Shown here piece by piece: positions 24,129 to 34,784 of a DNA stretch of 60,000 bases. Source of the DNA: Glandiceps talaboti. Lineage: Eukaryota; Hemichordata; Enteropneusta; Spengelidae. The notes beneath the pieces are model-generated. The model made no database searches, was not told where the DNA came from, and saw only the letters and a program-made list of their open reading frames with translations. The stretch's first letter is position 1, and each line of letters opens with the position of its first letter. A program made the translations under genes and the position numbers. Location of the stretch: contig NC_135552.1 in assembly GCF_964340395.1 (NCBI RefSeq), positions 13,223,694-13,283,693 on the forward strand. The letters run 5' to 3'.

Positions 24129-25090
24129 ATTTCTTTGATTGTAATATTTGTATGGTGAGCGATCTCTTTAATACAGATGGTACAATTATTCCTTTCAATG
24201 TATTTATCCTGAGAGGACTTTCTAACAGGTATTTTTTACAATGGAGAAGTCTTTTATCAGCTATTCCAGTTGTATGGAAACATATCATTAAACAAGGTTT
24301 TGAGAGACACTCTTGTAAATTGAAAGGTTTCACCCTTTGTGAAGAAGGTGGGGACATAGAAATTAGCAATTTGACTTCTCGTTGTATATATCGTATTTTA
24401 GTGAAGAGAATCTTTATTCCACCAACTTCTGAACATTATTATAGTGAAGCGCTTGAGATAAACGATAGTGAATGGAGTAATATATATGTAATGCCATTTA
24501 AGTCTTCCTATGATGTACATACAAGAGTTTTTCAATTTAAAATTGATCTCAACTGCTTAATGACAAATACTAGATTATACAAGATGAAACTTATTGATAG
24601 TGAATTGTGTTCCTTCTGTAATACTTTTTGTGAAACTTTGGAGCATTTGTTTTGGGATTGTACACACGTCAGTAATATCTGGAAAGACTTTAATACATGG
24701 TATAAAACATACTTCAATACTGATGTAGAACTCAACTACAAGAACATCATCTTGGGATTCGGGTCAGATCCATTGATAAATCTATGTCTATACAAGTAGA
24801 TTTCATAAACGTGCCCCAACTTTTGACTCATTTAAATACTGGATTAAATTTCATTATCAGTTAGAAAAACAAATAAGTATGAATATCAATTCAATGCACA
24901 AATTTAGAATCAAATGGAACAATATTGAGATTTTTTGTAATGAATAACAGATTGATGTTTTCAAAGCTATGTACATTCTTTTATTCTTTGTCCTGTTTTT
25001 TTGTAATTTTCTGTTTGTATTGCATTTTCTTGTTCTTTTTCTTTTGACCCTTGAGCACAGGGAATAAAAAATTAAAAAAACAAAAAACTA
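24129..25090 (+). mobile_element. 5'-truncated L1/Tx1-type LINE insertion
   Basis: Present in copy B and absent at the matching point of copy A (near 10,125), with CTGCAGC on both sides (24,122-24,128 and 25,091-25,097). The frame is open from the very edge to a stop at 24,799. It encodes the end of an L1/Tx1-type polymerase: 'NRYFLQWRSLLSAIPVVWKH' and the zinc-binding tail 'CSFCNTFCETLEHLFWDC'. A 3' untranslated part ends in an A-rich tail before the duplication. Truncation, target duplication and A-tail together show target-primed reverse transcription. Confidence 0.9.
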
Positions 25091-25123
25091 CTGCAGCGAC
25101 CATGGCAACTCAACTTGAAATCG

Positions 25124-25420
25124 TTAACTCGGATACTGTCTAAAAAGATGCGACTTCAACCCACTTTTGAACATGACTTTGTAAACAGTCTTAAGCTTAG
25201 TGCTACGAATATCAAATGGCAGTGTGTTCCACAAGGAAGGTGCGCAAACTGGGAACCCTCTTTGTCCGTAGCTCTTGTCAAAGTTGCCCGTAAGTCTTGT
25301 TAAAGTTGCCACACGCTTGAATTGAACACAGCTTCTCAGCTGATCTAAGATCTCTAGTTCGAACGTAAAATCGAATTAGTTCGATCAGATACAGGGGTGC
25401 AGCATGATTGACGCAGTGGT
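25124..25420 (-). pseudogene. LINE polymerase C-terminal fragment (copy B)
   Basis: Same fragment as 10,134-10,400, with the 'GFPVCAPSLWNTLPFDIRS' block. A roughly 27-bp internal duplication around 25,275-25,305 breaks the frame. Not functional. Confidence 0.75.
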
Positions 25421-26030
25421 AAGAGATAAGTGGTTTAACAACTCGGCCACTGACAACCCTTGTCAAACGTATACAACTGCAATAAACTGTATTGATCTTC
25501 TTTCACTGAAAAGTATACCATGTAACCCAAATATTAAGCTCTTAGTGTTTCATGCCAAAGTTGTGAAATTCTACAGGAATATACAGGGATATTCACAAAA
25601 TTGCAATAATTTGTCAAATCAGTATGCTTGACTTTCAACCAAAACATAGTCACGTGTTGTTTGATCAAAGTAGCAAGTCTTAATTTTGTCAATCAAAATG
25701 TCCTAGCCCATAAAATAGCACCATAGTCAAATTACGGCCGAGAATATGTTAATAACACTAATTAACATGTACAGATTTTGTCCGAAATCTAACCAGCTCT
25801 TGTGCTAACTAGTGTAATCAGCTGTGTGTATCAAACCTCATTACAATCAATCAATTTGCTTCATACGCTATCAAAAACGAGTTGCACAAATGAATTTTTT
25901 ACCCATAACTTAATGATAAACAGCACTTCCTTCAAGTGTCTACCCCTATCATTAGGAGTGAAATAGGTATGATTGGATGCCATGCCAATGTATGGTATAT
26001 TATGTAAATTACCGTGTGATTACCATTACT

Positions 26031-27164
26031 TTAATGAAATGTAGGGATCGAATCCTTACGCAGATCTTTCTCATTTTTGATCAGTTGATAATGAAGTAGG
26101 TTCATAGCTACAGTGCATTTATTTTGAACGTCTCTGACTTTGTTCCATGGCATTGCATGACGCCACTTTTTCAAAACAAATGTTGCATTTTTACGAGTTG
26201 AGAAAGTATCTTTTGTGTTTATAATAGTGCTTTTTTGTAACCAGGTCTCCACTTCAGGAGAATATGACAAGCCAAGAAAATCGTACATATCTTTCATCAT
26301 TTCAATTGGATTCGTTGCCAAATCCTCGTAACGTACTAATTTGTATTTTCCTTCAAGTCCTAATAAACCTGATCTTGCTATCTCGAGATTTTTAGCGAGA
26401 TTACGGCAATAATCTGTGACCTCGTCCACGGCCATTTTTCTTCTGGCAAAATCTCTGTTCTGTCCTTTGATGGTATTTCTTGAGTGAAAGACGGCACGGG
26501 GATCTCTGACAAGATGGATGATTTTAATGTTTAAAGTCGGATCGAGAACAAAGGAACGCAGAAGGTTTAAATCATATATGCGAATGACTTTAATTGCAAT
26601 GTGATCACGCCCTTGACATGATGGTGTCAGAATATCTGTCACATTTTGCTTTGACAAAGGAACATTTTTGAGGATACCAGTTCTGTGACAAATTGAGGTG
26701 TCCCTCAAAGCGATTGAATATCGGCAGCCAGGTTTTAACAAGGAAAACCATGGATGTGCTTCAGAAAAGTCACAATGGAAAAACTTGGATACGACATCTA
26801 CTGACAAGGTATCAAACAAAGCATCCGATATTTTCTTCTTTAAAGCCAATTGAGTCCACGTCTTTAGAGGTTCCCAACTGTAGAAGAATCTTGGATTTTG
26901 GTTGAAATATTCTCCAAGGAAAGAAGATCCAACTCTTTTGCTGGCGAATATCAAGACGTGTACTTTCATCTTTTCCCCGTCTCCTGTTGTGTTGTTTCTA
27001 TTGTTGAATGTTCCGTTGTGTATATGAGTACCGATGTCCATATATCGTGTGCTTTTGTACACCATTGCAACTGCAAATTCAACAAGATTGAATACATGTT
27101 GAGCAATTATCGACTGTGCCTTCTCAATACTTCTGTAACCAAGTATTTCTAATTTGAATCCCAT
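26031..27164 (-). CDS. Carbohydrate sulfotransferase-like protein, copy B main exon
   Basis: A 377-residue paralog of the protein at 13,482-14,615 with the same ends and no gap. The PAPS-binding motifs are kept: 'LIFASKRVGSSFLGEYF' (Thr to Val relative to A) and 'IIHLVRDPRAVFHSR', plus 'RYEDLA'. Differences from A cluster after the first loop (FYSWEPLKTWTQ), around the second binding site (NTIKGQNRDFARRKMAVDE) and near 'STIINTKDTFSTRKNATFV'. These regions often contact the acceptor glycan, so substrate preference may differ (inference). Promoter, candidate anchor exon and pseudogene context are the same as for copy A. Confidence 0.85.
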   Translation of the reverse strand: MGFKLEILGYRSIEKAQSIIAQHVFNLVEFAVAMVYKSTRYMDIGTHIHNGTFNNRNNTTGDGEKMKVHVLIFASKRVGSSFLGEYFNQNPRFFYSWEPLKTWTQLALKKKISDALFDTLSVDVVSKFFHCDFSEAHPWFSLLKPGCRYSIALRDTSICHRTGILKNVPLSKQNVTDILTPSCQGRDHIAIKVIRIYDLNLLRSFVLDPTLNIKIIHLVRDPRAVFHSRNTIKGQNRDFARRKMAVDEVTDYCRNLAKNLEIARSGLLGLEGKYKLVRYEDLATNPIEMMKDMYDFLGLSYSPEVETWLQKSTIINTKDTFSTRKNATFVLKKWRHAMPWNKVRDVQNKCTVAMNLLHYQLIKNEKDLRKDSIPTFH

Positions 27165-28079
27165 AGAGAGTGGATGGAGCTATACCTGCCTTACGAGAAT
27201 AGCATATCGTTTATCAAATATCATGGTAGAATACGTCTCAAGACAAGTTTCCCTGAAAACTAAAGGTCTCCAGTTCCCTCAAATCTCAGCCATGTGAAAT
27301 GGACATCATTCCTGGTCCTTATTGAAATACAAAAAGAAATATACGTGTTCACCATCTTGTTTTTAAGATAATCGCAAATCTTTTATTTTCCCATAAAGTT
27401 AAGACAATGTTATTTAATTACAAATACTATTTATTTTCCAACGTGCCTTGTTCTGGGGAAGAGTATCATTTTTAAGGAATACGCCAATCTGATATTATCA
27501 ACATTACACTAGATTCTATTCTGCCGTGGAATCATTTTTACGGACATACAGATAACTGGACGCTTGCAAACACAGATGTGCTCCTCTTATTATAGCCAAT
27601 TTGGTGGCGACGTGTCTTGTTTTGAGTAATAAATATTCAATTATAGACACTAAACAAAAATACATACACATTGGAAATTCGGTATGATGTGTCTGACATA
27701 CTTTTCACCAATTTGAATCACATATACATTAAAAGTCATTATCTGCATTGTTTAACTGCATGTATTAGTTTTTAAATACGTTATTGACCAATCACAATAA
27801 TCGACATGGAATGTATACATTTAAAATGGATTTTGACCGATTCTAAAAGCTTATACCAAAGGTCATTCAGGTCACCGTCAAATTAACAAAAACACACAAC
27901 TGGTAACCAATATGGCTAGACTTCCATGATCGACAGTCACTATATACAATTGTATTTAAAAGAAATATCATACAAAAAAAAACAGAAGAAAAAAACACAC
28001 ATATGGAAACTTAACAGTAATGTGATAGGTAACGTCCATACCAACGACTGACACACAAACAAAGTATGTATAAACTCAC

Positions 28080-28155
28080 CTAATATCACTGTATATATCA
28101 CCAGCAGACATAATATTGCTTTAAAATACATCCTATTGCGTCCTTTACATTCCAT
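28080..28155 (-). CDS. Candidate first exon (membrane anchor) of sulfotransferase copy B
   Basis: Same start, hydrophobic anchor and GTGAGT donor as the copy-A exon at 15,523-15,598; no residue change noticed. Conservation of this short open exon in both copies supports coding, but the phase mismatch to the main exon remains. Confidence 0.5.
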
Positions 28156-28353
28156 TGTTGTCTCAACGCTGGCCTATGTCAAACCTTGCGAAAACCACAA
28201 CAGGTAGAATGTCATCTGCCTATTAACACATAGGTTTAGTATCTGTTCAATCAATGTTACCAGACACAACACTTTTAAGATAAGAAACCTTTCTGTTTGA
28301 ATTCAGACAAGCAATACAAATGACTGTGGCGTTATTCAAAACAATGTATTCAC

Positions 28354-28436
28354 CAAACAAACAAACAAACAAACAAACAAACAAACAAACAAAAAACAAT
28401 TTCTGTGAGTTCTGCATGTCTATCTGTACCAAATAC

Positions 28437-28499
<63 letters not shown>
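28354..28499. repeat. Microsatellites (CAAA)n and (AAT)n
   Basis: CAAA repeat at about 28,354-28,392 and AAT repeat at about 28,437-28,499. Copy A has only a short CAAA/CAAG run (15,806-15,848) and a remnant of the AAT run, so the AAT run expanded in B. Confidence 0.95.
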
Positions 28500-28501
<2 letters not shown>

Positions 28502-29189
28502 TAATAAAAATAATGATAATAATAATTGTTACACATTTTCAATGCCGCTTCCGTTTTATAGTCAATAGAAAAACAATTGTGTCTGATTCAATTATTAATG
28601 TTTATCGTACTGTTACAGACAAAATGATGATCTCGGCTGTATCAATGAACTCCATACACACATTTAAATGATCGTTCCCAACAAGTCTGTCGACTGTTCT
28701 CAATACGTTTGTACTTGATTAATGGCCTTTGCTTCTTGCCTCCACAAACAAGGATCTGGTGATATCCATACTTCATAGCAAATGCTACGTGGTCGTTACG
28801 CCTCAATATGTAATATCAAGGTGCATGTTACACTCAATTTCTTAAACTTTGCTGAAAACGTGTTCCTAATGTTGATACTAAACTGAGTCAGTAGCGATGG
28901 ACAGCGCCAGAAACAGTATTTCATAATAGTTGTTAGCACATTCAACTGAACTAAGGTTCAGTAGTGCTCCAGGCGTGGAAAAGCAACTTGAAATATGTGC
29001 TGTGGGGGTGGGGAAGCGTGGGGGGGGGGGTGGGGGGGGAGGGGCGAGCGAGCGAGTGTGTGGGTGAATGACTTAATGTATTGTAGTGAAACCTCCTGGA
29101 CTGTTTCTTCAATTGGGAAAACTGATGGCTTGGCTTTATTGATGGCAAAATGTTGTAACCAGGTTATCAAGTCAAGATAATATATGGTA

Positions 29190-29515
29190 CAACAATAAAA
29201 TTGTACACATCTTTCATCATCTCAGCTGGTCACGTTAACATATCTTCGTAACATACCAATTTATATTTCCCCTCAAGTACCTGGCAAGTTTTAACCATCA
29301 CGAGATTTTTGCTTGAGTTTGGCAATGATCTGTGACCTCGTCAATGGTGTTTGTTTCAGGGTGTTTCTTGAGTAAAACATGGCAACAAGATGGAAGAGAA
29401 TTGTTATGCTCATACTGCTGGGATCCAGTGCTTAGGAGTGCAGAAGATTTAAGTTGTATATGCGAATGACTTTCGCAGCAATGTGATCGACAAGATGGCG
29501 TCAGAATCCAGAATC
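29190..29515 (-). pseudogene. Decayed sulfotransferase fragment (copy B)
   Basis: Partner of 16,510-16,860 with the same internal deletions relative to the intact genes. The fragment was therefore already broken before the segment duplicated. Confidence 0.8.
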
Positions 29516-30935
29516 AATTATTTTATAGTCCAATATGGCCGCCTAATACTGTATCAACTATTGAAAAATAAAGAAATGATGATTTCCTTGAAAACAAAAC
29601 TGTGAACCCACAAATTTTTCTTTCATTATTTCAAAAGGGCCAGCTTTCATATCGAAAAAAAATTGATAGAATTGAAGAACTTTGAGTTTCAGGGAAATTC
29701 ATCCCCGAGATGCATTCTACCTTATACAGTTCCCCCTTAAATGTCATTCTGCATTGTATTGTGGGCAATAGTAACATATTTTTTTGTAATATATTGAACT
29801 TTAACATAACAGCTAATCTTGAGCACTATATAGAAGATAGCCCATGTCAAAAGATATCTACATAGTTTTTTGTCAAAACTGATCATGTCATCCTCGAACA
29901 TTCCTCTTAATAACCCTTTATATGGTTTCATGTCTGGCACGATCATTTATCTGGAATTGAATTGGAGGCAGTTGAGATATCAACCATTTCTAAATACACT
30001 ATTTTCAGGAATAAACGTCACAATTTATGCTCATTCCAATTAACTTCTGTGAAAAGGAAATTATTTAATGGTTAAACATATGCAAATTAGGTAATTAATA
30101 TGCATATTATAATATTTAAAGATGTCAATATTATCTCAGTCATAATATAATTTTATACAGTTATTTCAATATTTTATGAATGTTGCATTACATAAACAGT
30201 TTCAAACGTAAATTGTCATCCCTAAGCCACCATCAGATTATTGATTTTTTTACTATGGTGTTGTGTAACTTTGGATGAAGATTACTACTAGAAAGCTACC
30301 AAATACAGATGTCCACCAAGCATTTTTGAAAACTACAGAAAAAGGTAGCCTTTCATTTTGGTACCTCATTTTGGTACCAATTGGCTAAAAATCAGGGTCT
30401 GGCTCATGGACTAAGTAGCGTTATTTGCTCTCCAATCACATTCACTGTATGTACAATGGAAATAAGCGAGATATCGAAATACAGCTGAGGTAAAATTGTC
30501 AGGAATATTCCCCTATCGGGGCAATTGTTTATCCAAATCTGGATAAACAATTTGTGAGTTAAATGGTACTACCATTGGTTTATTGCGATTGGGATAAACA
30601 GATAGAATTGGATGCAAAATACTCTTCAGATGTGCGTACTGACAAATTATCGTGCAACCTATGTCTGACCCCTGGCTTCTTTGTAGTAGAAAGCACACAT
30701 ACCTGTTTCCACATGCGCCATGTTATAGTTATGTGCACCAGAGCATGCAAAGGTCATTTATCCCGATCAGGATACACAGATTTTACAATGATTATCACGA
30801 TCGGCGGATATTTCTGACTGATTGTAAGGAATAGCTTAGTTTTGGACGAGAAGGAAAGGCCAGGTGTAATTAGTACCCTACTCGTCTGGTTTATTTATGT
30901 TCAACTCGACTAGTAGATGGAACATTTACGTTCAA

Positions 30936-30967
30936 CTTCAGACCACTAAAACGGTAGTGGTCTGAGG
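30936..30967. repeat. 32-bp foldback insertion flanked by TTCAA
   Basis: The inverted core TCAGACCACTA ... TAGTGGTCTGA interrupts a tract that is continuous in the old copy at 4,060 ('acgttcaagtgatcc'). TTCAA occurs on both sides. Copy A at about 18,268 retains only 'tctgagg' from it. A related one is at 55,626-55,648. Confidence 0.6.
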
Positions 30968-31529
30968 TTCAAGTGATCCTTGGTACACAACCTGGTAAAT
31001 TCAGCAAATGTGCTTAGTACGTAAACAGATTATTTGAATATATTCTTCGGACTTTGATCGTTATTCACCATATGTACGTAAACAGATTATTTGAATATAT
31101 TTTTTGGACTTTGATCATTATTCACCATATGTAAATTCCTACATACCAATCAACCTCAAAACAAACTATGACATATATCCAAGTACTTGTCGTAAATCGG
31201 AACTATTGTGTGAAATGTTCAAACTTACCACGGTGTTATCGTTACCAACAGTCAATGCAGAGCAGGAGAATTATACTGAATCAGCATGTAAACACAGCTA
31301 TTTATCGATATACAGCACTATACGAAAAGTCAGATTTACCAGGGTGGGTAAAGTACAGCGAAGGGCAGCTCGGCGTTGCGATCTCTACGTAGCAGTAGAC
31401 AAGTTTTATGTCTACACAAACAAAGAAACCCCAGTTATCTCAGGGCTCATTGTTGATTGTAGCTGACACCCCATGGCTTGTAAATCACTATGCAAAAGTT
31501 GGCGCTCAGTTTGAATGTCTTGAGTTACA

Positions 31530-32660
31530 GTGACAGTTACATGTATCACTTCACGTGTAACCATTCTCCTACCACCAGTGACCATGTCGATTAATGCGGA
31601 AGGAAGACAATATGTATCTGGTAAAGCCTTGAGTGTTGACCTCAGAAACATCATTGTCGAAGCCATTATAGAGGCTGGAGGCAACAAAGTAACGGGTATA
31701 GTACCAAGAGGTGTCTACACTAGGATGGGTAAGCGATTCAAAGTAAGTAGGCAGGGTATTACGAAGATATGGATGCACTATGTCAGCACTGGATCAACAA
31801 AGCCAAAAGATAATCATGGCAATCAAGTTAAGAAATTATTGGAAGGGGATATAGTTTATCTGGAGAGTTTAAAAACTCAGAGACCAGGAATTACTGCCAA
31901 GGAAATGAGAACAAAGTTATCTCTTGTGTCACAAACCAGTGTCAGCGAAAGTACAATCAAGCGTGCTGTTAGACAACGCTTTACTGGCGGAATATGGACA
32001 TATAAACGGAACAGAACAGTAGCCAGAGAACGATATACGCTACCAAATCTGCGCTACACTCAGGCCTATATAGATTTGCTTTATACAATTGATCCAAGAC
32101 GACTCAAATTCATGGACGAGTCTGGTTTTAAGACTCCTGGATTGAGCCGCCCGAACTACGGACACTCCCTCATCGGAACGAGATCGATTGAAATGATCCG
32201 CTATCACCAGAGTCCGAATACGACACTAAATTTGTTGGTTGGTCTTGATGGCATTATGCATGCACAGACTATTGCCGGTGCCTCGGATTCTGTCAAGTAC
32301 TTAGATTTTATTACAGAAAGCGTTGATTCTGTAACAGAGATTGGACAACAAGCACTACAACCCGGCGATGTGCTTGTTGTCGACAATTGTCCAACCCACC
32401 ACAGTGAAGTAGCTCAGGTACTGAATACATGGCTAGCAGCACAAGGTATCGAAGTAATTTATACTCCCAAATATTCTCCAGAGTTTAATCCAGCAGAGAA
32501 CTGCTTCAGTAAAGTAAAACACTGTATCCAGAACGACCCAGTCTTAGCAGAACTGACCTATGAAAATATGCCTTTAGCTATATTTTCGGCACTCGACCTC
32601 GTGACACCAGGAGACTTGCGTGGGTTTTACCGTCACACGGGTTATTTGAATGTAAATTAA
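31530..32660 (+). CDS. IS630/Tc1-like DDE transposase
   Basis: A 376-residue frame; the start may be Met1 or more likely Met19 (31,584, MSINAEGRQYVSGKALSVDL). The N-terminal 130 residues form a paired-like helix-turn-helix DNA-binding part ('GKALSVDLRNIIVEAIIEAG' and 'RFKVSRQGITKIW'). The DDE_3-type catalytic domain follows: the first Asp in 'LKFMDESGF', the second in 'VLVVDNCPTHH', and the Glu in 'YSPEFNPAENCF'. By my count 37 residues separate the second Asp and the Glu. The enzyme would cut and paste its own element at TA sites. All triad residues are present and there is no break. I could not find matching terminal inverted repeats, so the element limits are unknown. It lies right at the end of segment B. 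Confidence 0.85.
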   Translation: MTVTCITSRVTILLPPVTMSINAEGRQYVSGKALSVDLRNIIVEAIIEAGGNKVTGIVPRGVYTRMGKRFKVSRQGITKIWMHYVSTGSTKPKDNHGNQVKKLLEGDIVYLESLKTQRPGITAKEMRTKLSLVSQTSVSESTIKRAVRQRFTGGIWTYKRNRTVARERYTLPNLRYTQAYIDLLYTIDPRRLKFMDESGFKTPGLSRPNYGHSLIGTRSIEMIRYHQSPNTTLNLLVGLDGIMHAQTIAGASDSVKYLDFITESVDSVTEIGQQALQPGDVLVVDNCPTHHSEVAQVLNTWLAAQGIEVIYTPKYSPEFNPAENCFSKVKHCIQNDPVLAELTYENMPLAIFSALDLVTPGDLRGFYRHTGYLNVN

Positions 32661-34784
32661 TTCTGTCCTGACTGTTGACTGTCTCTCTTTACGTGTAGAT
32701 GGATATGTATGAATGATACCACGTTGACATCCAAACTAATTGGAATTTTCATATCGTTTAGTCTGACTCGCGTTTGTTTTCATCAGTGATTTAACTTTAC
32801 AAACTTTCCTGTATATTATTTGACAATTTGACAAAATGTTCAACTGCTGTCCTTTATAACCTGTTAAATTTATTGAGTATCAAACAAGTTTTTGAATGAA
32901 ACGAGAACTTAGTGTCAAGTCACTTCCATCTAACGCAATTTTCATGTTGAATATGTTCTTGCATGTTATAATTGGCGTCAAAATATGCTGATCTACTTCT
33001 GACTACTATGGTTTGAGCGATACATCTCTGTATTTTGTACCCCTGCTTGTATCACGAACACATTCGCCAGATCGCTGTAGGCGTACAGTTCCAATAAAGT
33101 TTTACATAATGCAACCATTATTACAAGTAGGCTAGACTCATGATTGTAGTTGAAACTGCAGTACAAGTTTAATAAGAGTAAAAGTCTAGGCTACTAGCTA
33201 TTGTACATGCAGACATTACCTTAATGGTATGTCATTGTAAATGCACAAGTAATCACCAGTCATAAATCTTATACCGTTATGATCATTTGATTCCTTCGAA
33301 ACTTAGTTATTAGGGGTCACTATATTTTTGCATTTACACTGTTACAGCCAGCAATTCATTGCTACTTGATTGCGTAATAGTGAAACACAAGATACTTCCG
33401 ATTTTTCCGTATTTCGTCAATAGTCCACCACTGACATTTTGTTATTCACGTGTATCGTCGTGGACTTACTGAGATCAAATAACTGTAGCTACATGTTTTC
33501 AACCAGCACATGACCTCATAATACACTTGATGATGTGGCCTGACAAAAGTAAAGTACCGTAGTCATGGTAGTTGCCAGAATTGACACAGCTGGTTTTTAA
33601 CAGTGAGTAGTTAGTCTTATGTAATTATTCCAAATATTATGCCTGAGGGTAGACTCTGGAGACATTTTTTATCATAGCTACAACCGTGTGGTCCGAGAAA
33701 ATCCAACGTCAGAAACAGTGAATTGGATGTGGAACAGTCCTGTTGGCATTCAGGTATAATTTGCAATGAAATAAATGCAATGTAACACGATATATAGTAC
33801 ACAGTACATATTTTTTATTTCTGTGAAAAATACACATTGTATTCACAAAACTTGAAAACTTAAACACACATAACCATGTAAGTATTTGGTGAACATATAG
33901 AAAAGAAGGATATATGTATACAAATAAACACACTATTTTACTGTCAAGTACTTTTGATTTGCAACATCCTTTTACTCAAGTCAATGGACTAGTAAGAGAA
34001 CCTCAACTGAATATAGTATATTTAGTTGAGGTTCTCTCCCTATTCCATTGCAGTATACATGTTTATCAATACTAAAAGACATCAGTTCATCAATTAGTAG
34101 TAAACAGATATGCATCAGTATTCAGTCAAGAAAAGAATCCACAAGTTTCCTATACACAATATCATCGACTTTGATTTAATATTTGAACCCGTCCAATTTA
34201 TATTAAATTCAAACAATATACCTGCAGTATAGTTTTTGTTGTGAAAACATTGTTTCGATGTTGCACTCGAATTTGCGACTCTTGTAATCTATGGGGAAAA
34301 AACCTACTAAACAACAGCCAGTAGTTGGCTTTCTAACCCTGTGATGACGTAGGCATGTAGGATCGCTGGATTAGAAAGACTACAAGCTTCTGGGCAACTA
34401 AGCAACAACAAACAAAACCAAATTGAACAGCGAAACAATGGAACTAATTTTCCTGTTACTTCTAGTAATCAACATGGTAAACATGCTTTCAAAAAAAAAC
34501 AAGAAACGTAAACCAAAATACAAAAAAGTAACAACACACAACTTATAGCCTTGAAAATATGCGCTCCGATGACTACGAAACATCTCCGTTAAACTCTCAT
34601 AGTTCTAGCGGAAATGTGTTGAAGTTATCGAATAGCATATTTCCACAGTGTCAGTGACACATACATGTAACTACATGTATATAACAAATTCGTAACTTGT
34701 AGGTTTTGCAATGATTGAACAATAATGACATGGGTAACAAGCGTCACTAGATTACATGCATTACAAGCGAATCTTGTGTAAACT
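32661..34784. other. No gene recognised; contains a short palindrome
   Basis: Non-coding apart from a near-perfect 43-bp palindrome at 33,995-34,037 (arms of 21 bp starting AGAGAACCTCAACT with one mismatch, one-base centre). I searched here for the second inverted repeat of the Tc1-like element and for the continuation of segment B and found neither. Confidence 0.5.

Larger units (their letters stand above)
23446..31315. repeat. Segmental duplication, copy B
   Basis: Direct-orientation partner of 9,316-18,575, beginning at 'cgtgcttccagggtcag' and ending at 'tatttatcgatata'. The homology stops exactly where the sequence leading into the IS630/Tc1-like transposase begins. It contains its own L1-type insertion and lacks the extra LINE block of copy A. 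Confidence 0.9.

Noticed and set aside
32661-34784. Second inverted repeat of the Tc1/IS630-like element
   Set aside because: No reverse complement of CAGCACTATACGAAAAGTC was found by reading this region.
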